From NCBI RefSeq assembly GCF_024586455.1, contig NC_065921.1, positions 65,225,528-65,289,527 of the forward strand: 64,000 bases of DNA, given 5' to 3'. A program made the position numbers and the translations under genes. Under the pieces are notes generated by a model that saw nothing but the letters and a program-made list of their open reading frames with translations, ran no database searches and was not told the origin of the DNA. Each line of letters begins with the position of its first letter. The stretch's first letter is position 1. Below, piece by piece: positions 59,228-64,000 of this stretch. The stretch comes from Bactrocera neohumeralis. Its lineage: Eukaryota; Arthropoda; Insecta; Diptera; Tephritidae.

Positions 59228-61012
59228 ACGGGTAATCTAAGTAGAGATACTTTTTTCAATAGCCTTTTTTTGACAGATCAGGCTTAAGTAGTATCAAGCT
59301 GTCATGATATTTTTGTTCAGTATTTTTTAGCACTACATCAAGAAAAGACTTACGCTTCAACAACGTTCAGAAATCGTTCAACTTTTTCACGAAAATTCAC
59401 GACCTGTAAAGAATGTGTTTCACTTGCTTTGCTCAAGTTATGGTCAACATAATCGGCCTACTGGGCGTACTATTCGCAACACCATCAGCCATTTTGAGAC
59501 CCAGCATTGATTATTGGATAATATTCGACCGAATAGACCACGTCCAGCACGCAGTGAAGAAAATATAGCAACTGTGACTGAGAGTGTACACGAAGACCGG
59601 GGCGCCGTTCGCAACAACTCAGACTGACGTATGGAACGCATTTTACGTCGAGATCTTAAAGAGAAAGTATACAAAATACAGCTAGACATTTGGGACTAAG
59701 AGCAACCTGAAGAGATTCAAAAGCTGCCATTTCATCCAGAAAAAAGAACGGTTTGGTGTGATTTGTGAGCTGATGGAATCATCGTTCCAAAAAATAGTTT
59801 CAACAAGTAAGGAAGGGCTTAGTTCGGGTGTCACCGAACATTTTATACTGTCGCATGGTAAAGTGATAATCGAGATTTCATTATCCGTCATTTACATATC
59901 TTTCAAATACCGTATTTGTGTAAAGTTTTATTCCGCTATCATCATTGGTTCCTAATGTATACATATATTATACAGAGAAGGCATCAGATGAAATTCAAAA
60001 TAGCGTTATATTGGAAGAAGGCGTGGTTGTGAACCGATTTCACCTATATTTCGTACATGTCATCAGGGTGTTAAGAAAATATTATATACCGAATTTCATT
60101 GAAATCGGTCTAGTAGTTCCTGAGATATGATTTTTGGTCCATAAGTGGGCGAGGCCACGCCCATTTTCAATAAAAAAAAAGCCTGTGTGCAGCTGACACA
60201 ATTAAATTGACACTTTATAGGTTTTCGGTTTCCGCCATTTTGTGGGCGTGGCAGTAGGCCGATTTTGCCCATCTTCGAACTTAACCTTCTTATGAAGCCA
60301 AGGAATACGTGTACCAAGTTTCATCATGATATCTCAATTTTTACTCAAGTTACAGCTTGCACGGACGGACGGACAGACAGACATCCGGATTTCAAGTCTA
60401 CTCGTCACCATGATCATATATAACCCTATATCTGACCCTTTTAGTTTTAGGACTTACAAACAACCGTTATGTGAGCAAAACTATAATACTCTCCTTAGCA
60501 ACTTTGTTGCGAGATTATAAAAATGATGCCGCTTAGAACGTAACCGTCAATGGCGATCGTTAAAAATCAAGCTCGTGATCTCGGCAATGTTTGGTTTCAA
60601 CAAGAAATCACTTCCCATACACCGTATCAATCATGGGTTTATTGAGAGTATATTTCGGTGAGCAGATAATTTAATTATTGGGCCAGGCCACTGGTCACCA
60701 AGATTGTGTGATATCACACCGTTCAACTTTTTCCTGTGGATATTTCTGTGGGGATATGTAAAGTCTATGCCGACAATCAAGTGTCACTTGCCGGTTACCA
60801 GTTGAAGTGCTCGAACGAGTCATCGAGAATTGGATTTAACGGATGGACCATGTGAGACTTAGCCGCGGCTAACATTTAAAAGAGATATTCTTCAAAAAAT
60901 AAGTGCCAAAGAATGTTCTTTTGAATGAAAATGAACATTCCCAATTAAATTTGCGTTTTTTTCTTTAAAAAAGTATGGAACCTCGAAATGTATCACCTAT
61001 TATAACATCGTT
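59228..61012 (+). mobile_element. Tc1/mariner-superfamily element split by an insertion
   Basis: The left end ACGGGTAATCTAAGTAGAGA and right end (reverse complement AGGTGATACATTTCGAGGTT) match the ends of the 53950 element. The first half (59340-59800) encodes the N-terminus: KRLTLQQRSEIVQLFHENSR, HNRPTGRTIRNTISHFETQH, RPNRPRPARSEENIATVTES. The second half (60521-61012) resumes with ARDLGNVWFQQE and the C-terminal region in broken frames. The segment 59804-60520 is foreign (separate entry). Non-functional. Confidence 0.8.
59804..60520 (+). mobile_element. hairpin-ended interspersed element, family B
   Basis: Starts CAAGTAAGGAAGGGCTTAGT, then the hairpin TTCGGGTGTCACCGAA, then TTTATACTGTCGC. 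Ends TTGTTGCGAGATTATAA, an inverted match of TTTATA-CT-TCGCA. The body has CCGAATTTCATTGAAATCGG, GGGCGAGGCCACGCCCA and a GGACGGACGGACAGACAGAC run. It is inserted between TTCAA and AAATGATGCC of the host Tc1-like element, with no evident target duplication. No coding frame. Confidence 0.75.
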
Positions 61013-62352
61013 TTTATGAACATTTGGTGAGAAAGTGAAGAAGAAATACGAATTTCTTCCTGCGCAATGCTCTCTAGATGTAGATTTTCAATATAAGGGC
61101 TTTGTTAACTCTTGAATATACCTCGATCTTTTATGCTGTGACAGAAAACACCATGTACTATTTACTGCTTAAGACATATGAATGACGTATTATTCAATAT
61201 TAAAGTAAGCTTATTTAAATTTTCTCCAATTCAGTATGTAAGCTGCATATACTTTGCACAATACTGTATGTTAGCGAAATATGGCTTGCTTCGTTGTTAT
61301 TTTCTCGAACCTCACAAACCTTTAACCCTTATACAACATATTATATCTTATACTCGTATATTTGTACTCCAAAACTCAATTTGGCTGTCTCGAATTTTTT
61401 GTGCCCTCTCACAATCTCATTCTACCTCAATCCTCACACAAATAAAACCAGCATCCTTTTTCAACTTTCCTTTTCGGATTTAATCAATTCATACGCCGAT
61501 AGACACCATGGTTGCTTGTAGAGGTAGTTGACGAGGTGTGAGTAAAGTCGGTGGCATGAAGGATGTGATGAGGAGTTGATTTTGGTTTGCAGAAAATTAT
61601 CGAAAATCTATTCGAAGGCGGACGCAAATTCATTTGCTTGTTTGATGTTGTTTAATCAGCATTTTGCTTATGCAAATATTAACAGAGTTGAGTTTGTGTT
61701 GCCAAATTTTCGTATGTATGTATGTGTATATAAAGAAAGGTCTAAAGGGATATATTGTATCTTTCCTTTGTAGCTTCTTGCCTCTCTTTAAGTTTACGTC
61801 GTGCAATTTAAGGCATTAAATTTAAACAAAAGATATGCCATAGTTGAAAGGGCGGATCTGAGGAGATTCTGGTTCCCAAAGTTATAGTGCTGCTAAAGCG
61901 TAAGCTTTCAGTTGACTTGATCTGTCTTTGCTAGCTCTTAAATGTAATTTTTGTAAGAAATATATTTGAAATCTGCTAACTTCGAACTTAAAAGGAAATT
62001 TGTGCAAGATTCTGAAAGAAGTTTGTTCAAATAAGTTTACTTTTAGAGGCACGTCTTTGTAGACAAAATGGAATTTTTTTTGGCTACAAAGATGTGAAAA
62101 GACATGCCACAAATCATAAGAGTTTATATCATCATTAATGCTCAGGCAAAGTTTCTAGTAATGCATTTTTAGATGTGTATTTCCAATTGAATGGAAAATT
62201 ACTCTACGAGCATAAAGATAAGAATTTTCTAGATTTTGGATAACCAAAGGTCATGCAATAGATTCGCATGAAATGACAAGATTTCGTAGTCGACAGATAA
62301 GAAGGAGACGTCTTCATTTCTAGAAACTTACAAAAAGAAACATTTAAATATT
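61013..62352. other. intron/intergenic, nothing recognised
   Basis: Short frames at 61178-61521 are compositional. No SLC6 exon seen. Confidence 0.3.
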
Positions 62353-64000
62353 AAAGGGTGATCCATTTTGGGGTTGTCTAATTTTTTTTTAAAGAAAATA
62401 ACGCAGAAAATTCAAATTTAATGGGAATGTTCATTATCCCCGCAAAACTAATACGGCTGTGTAAACTGACGTAAAGCAACACCAAAAGCTCCGTCAGGAT
62501 CGGGAAGGACCGCTCTGAGCCATTCGATACCAAACGCTGGCGTCCGCCGACGATATTGATATTATTGATGAACGAGGGCAAGACGAAATATCTCCTGTCA
62601 TCAAACAAACAGTCGTCGCACTCGTGACTAGGCATCCACGTCACTGTTGGCAGTCATAAATTCGAAGTCGTAGATAATTTCGTCTATTTTGGAACCAGCA
62701 TCAACACCAACAACAACGTCAGCCTCGAAATCCAACGCAAAATATCTCTTGCCAACAGGTGCTACTTCCGACTCAGTAGGCAATTGAGAAGTAAAGTCCT
62801 CTCTCGACGAACAAAAACAAAACTCTATAAGTCACTCATTATTCCCGTCCTGCTATATGGTGCAGAGGCATGTATGATGACAACATCTGATGAGTCGACG
62901 TTGCGAGTTTTCGAGACAAAGGTTCTGCTAAAGATTTATGGTCCTTTGCGCGTTGCCAACGGCGAATATCGCATTCGATGGAACGATGAGCTGTATGAGA
63001 TATACGACGACATTGACATAGTTCGGCGAATTATAAGACAGCGGCTACGCTGGCTAGATCATGTCTTCCGAATGTATGAAAACACTCCAGCTCTGAAAGT
63101 ATTCGACGCAGTACCCGCCGGGGGAAGCAGAGGAAGAGGAAGACCTCCACTCTGTTGGAAGGACTAGATGGAGAAGGACCTGCCTTCGCTCGGGATCTCC
63201 AATTGGCGCCACCTTGCGTAAAAAAAAAACGACAGGCGCGCTGTTGTTAACTCGGCTATAACTGCGTAAGCGGTTTCTACGCCAGTAAAGAAAAAGAAGA
63301 AGTTTATTATCATTCAAAAGAAAATTCTTTGTCATTTATTTCTTAAATAATATCTTTTTCAAATGGTGGCCGCGGCTACGTCTCAGATATTCTATCCGTT
63401 GAGTCCAATTTTCGATGACTTGTTCGAGAATTTCGACTGGTAACGGGCGTTTGACATGCGAGATTTTTTGCTCCAAGGCCTGAATCGATGCGGGATTGTT
63501 CACATATACTTTAGACTCTACATATCCGTACGTGATTTCACACAAACTTGGTGGCCAATCGACCGGCCCAAACATGAAATTATCTGCTCACCTAAGTGTT
63601 CGCTTAAAAATTCCACCAGCCCACAAACTACACCTTGTTTTTTGTCCCAAATGCGGCAATTTTACTTGTTTATATACCCACTGAGCCAGAAATGGGCCTC
63701 ATCGCTGAGAAAAATTCGGCTCGAAAACGTCGGATCTTCTTGAAACTTTTCAAGAACCCATAGAGCGAAACGATGTCGCTTGGGAACGTCGAGCGGCTTC
63801 AGTTCTTGCTCGATCTGTATTTTGTATACTTTTTACTTAAGATCTCGACGTAAAATGCGCCAAGTTGTTCTATTCGTCAGTCTGCGTTGCTGCGAACGGC
63901 GCCAAATCGACTCTCCCCGGTCTTCGTGGACGCTCTCAACTACGGCTGCTATATTTCTTCAGTGCGTGCTGGATGTGGTCTATTCGCTCGATATTATCCA
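62353..64000 (-). mobile_element. Tc1/mariner-superfamily element, split by an RTE, running off the window
   Basis: Left terminus AAGGGTGATCCATTTTGGGG at about 62355, the same end type as at 53950. After the RTE insertion (62450-63300) the minus-strand transposase C-terminus appears: ILEQVIENWTQRIEYLRRSR, and upstream FGPVDWPPS. Further right are the first-Asp region, reading SDEAHFWLSGYINK on the minus strand (about 63665-63710), and the linker that matches the 59580 region. An internal deletion lies near 63590-63610. The other end is outside the window. Confidence 0.75.
62450..63300 (+). mobile_element. RTE-type LINE nested in a Tc1-like element
   Basis: The plus strand reads VRIGKDRSEPFDTKR, then directly MNEGKTKYLLSSNKQSSHS, FEVVDNFVYFGTSINTNNNV, ISLANRCYFRLSRQLRSKVL, LYKSLIIPVLLYGAEACMM, GRGRPPLCWKD. 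This is an RTE-clade protein with the palm (YADD) deleted. It ends with a 3' UTR and GAAAAAGAAGAAG tail. Flanking TTCATTATC (left) and TTTATTATC (right) look like a 9-bp target duplication with one change. Confidence 0.85.

Noticed and set aside
1..64000. CRISPR arrays, rRNA or tRNA genes
   Set aside because: None seen; the DNA is eukaryotic and no cloverleaf-like A/B box pair stood out on reading.

Overview
The window is nuclear DNA of a higher fly. The proteins read like fly orthologues in length and motifs, introns are short (68-85 bp) with GT-AG borders, intergenic DNA is very AT-rich, and decayed RTE, jockey-like, mariner, Tc1-like and Helitron elements are abundant. The repeat set makes a tephritid fruit fly (Bactrocera group) my best guess; this is inference, not proof.

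Layout. 1-3297: AT-rich upstream DNA. 3298-9867 (+): glycogen branching enzyme AGBE in six exons, with a large first intron carrying two jockey-like LINE remnants. 10707-12452 (-): serine palmitoyltransferase subunit 1, convergent with AGBE. 13998-15358 and 16097-17403 (+): two tandem HSDL2-like genes (SDR domain plus SCP2 domain). The downstream copy is canonical and ends in a peroxisomal SKL. The upstream copy has lost the presumed catalytic Ser and the SKL. 18027-19517 (+): shutdown (FKBP-TPR co-chaperone of the piRNA pathway). 19.7-34.2 kb: a gene-poor, extremely AT-rich stretch with a ~255-bp tandem repeat and scattered element fragments.

34216-38406 (-): 3' part of an SLC6 neurotransmitter/amino-acid transporter, closest by eye to glycine transporters. 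Exons for extracellular loop 2 to TM12 are present; exons for TM1-TM3 are not seen and must lie beyond about 25 kb of intron. The transporter frame meets a TGA at 36410-36412. The same frame then stays open for 57 codons, crosses a clean phase-0 intron, and continues for 648 codons of Thr/Ala-rich sequence. This looks like a stop-codon readthrough or alternatively spliced C-terminal extension of about 705 residues and is the most interesting feature here.

38.4-64 kb: apparently the SLC6 upstream intron (or flank), a graveyard of nested transposons. It holds a mariner interrupted by an RTE element, a Helitron with both termini but a deleted core, a deletion-derivative mariner, three Tc1-like copies (one split by a hairpin-ended element, one by an RTE element), and MITEs.

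The genes are housekeeping or metabolic (glycogen, sphingolipid, peroxisomal lipid, piRNA, transport) and do not form a pathway. No operon, CRISPR array, rRNA or tRNA was seen.
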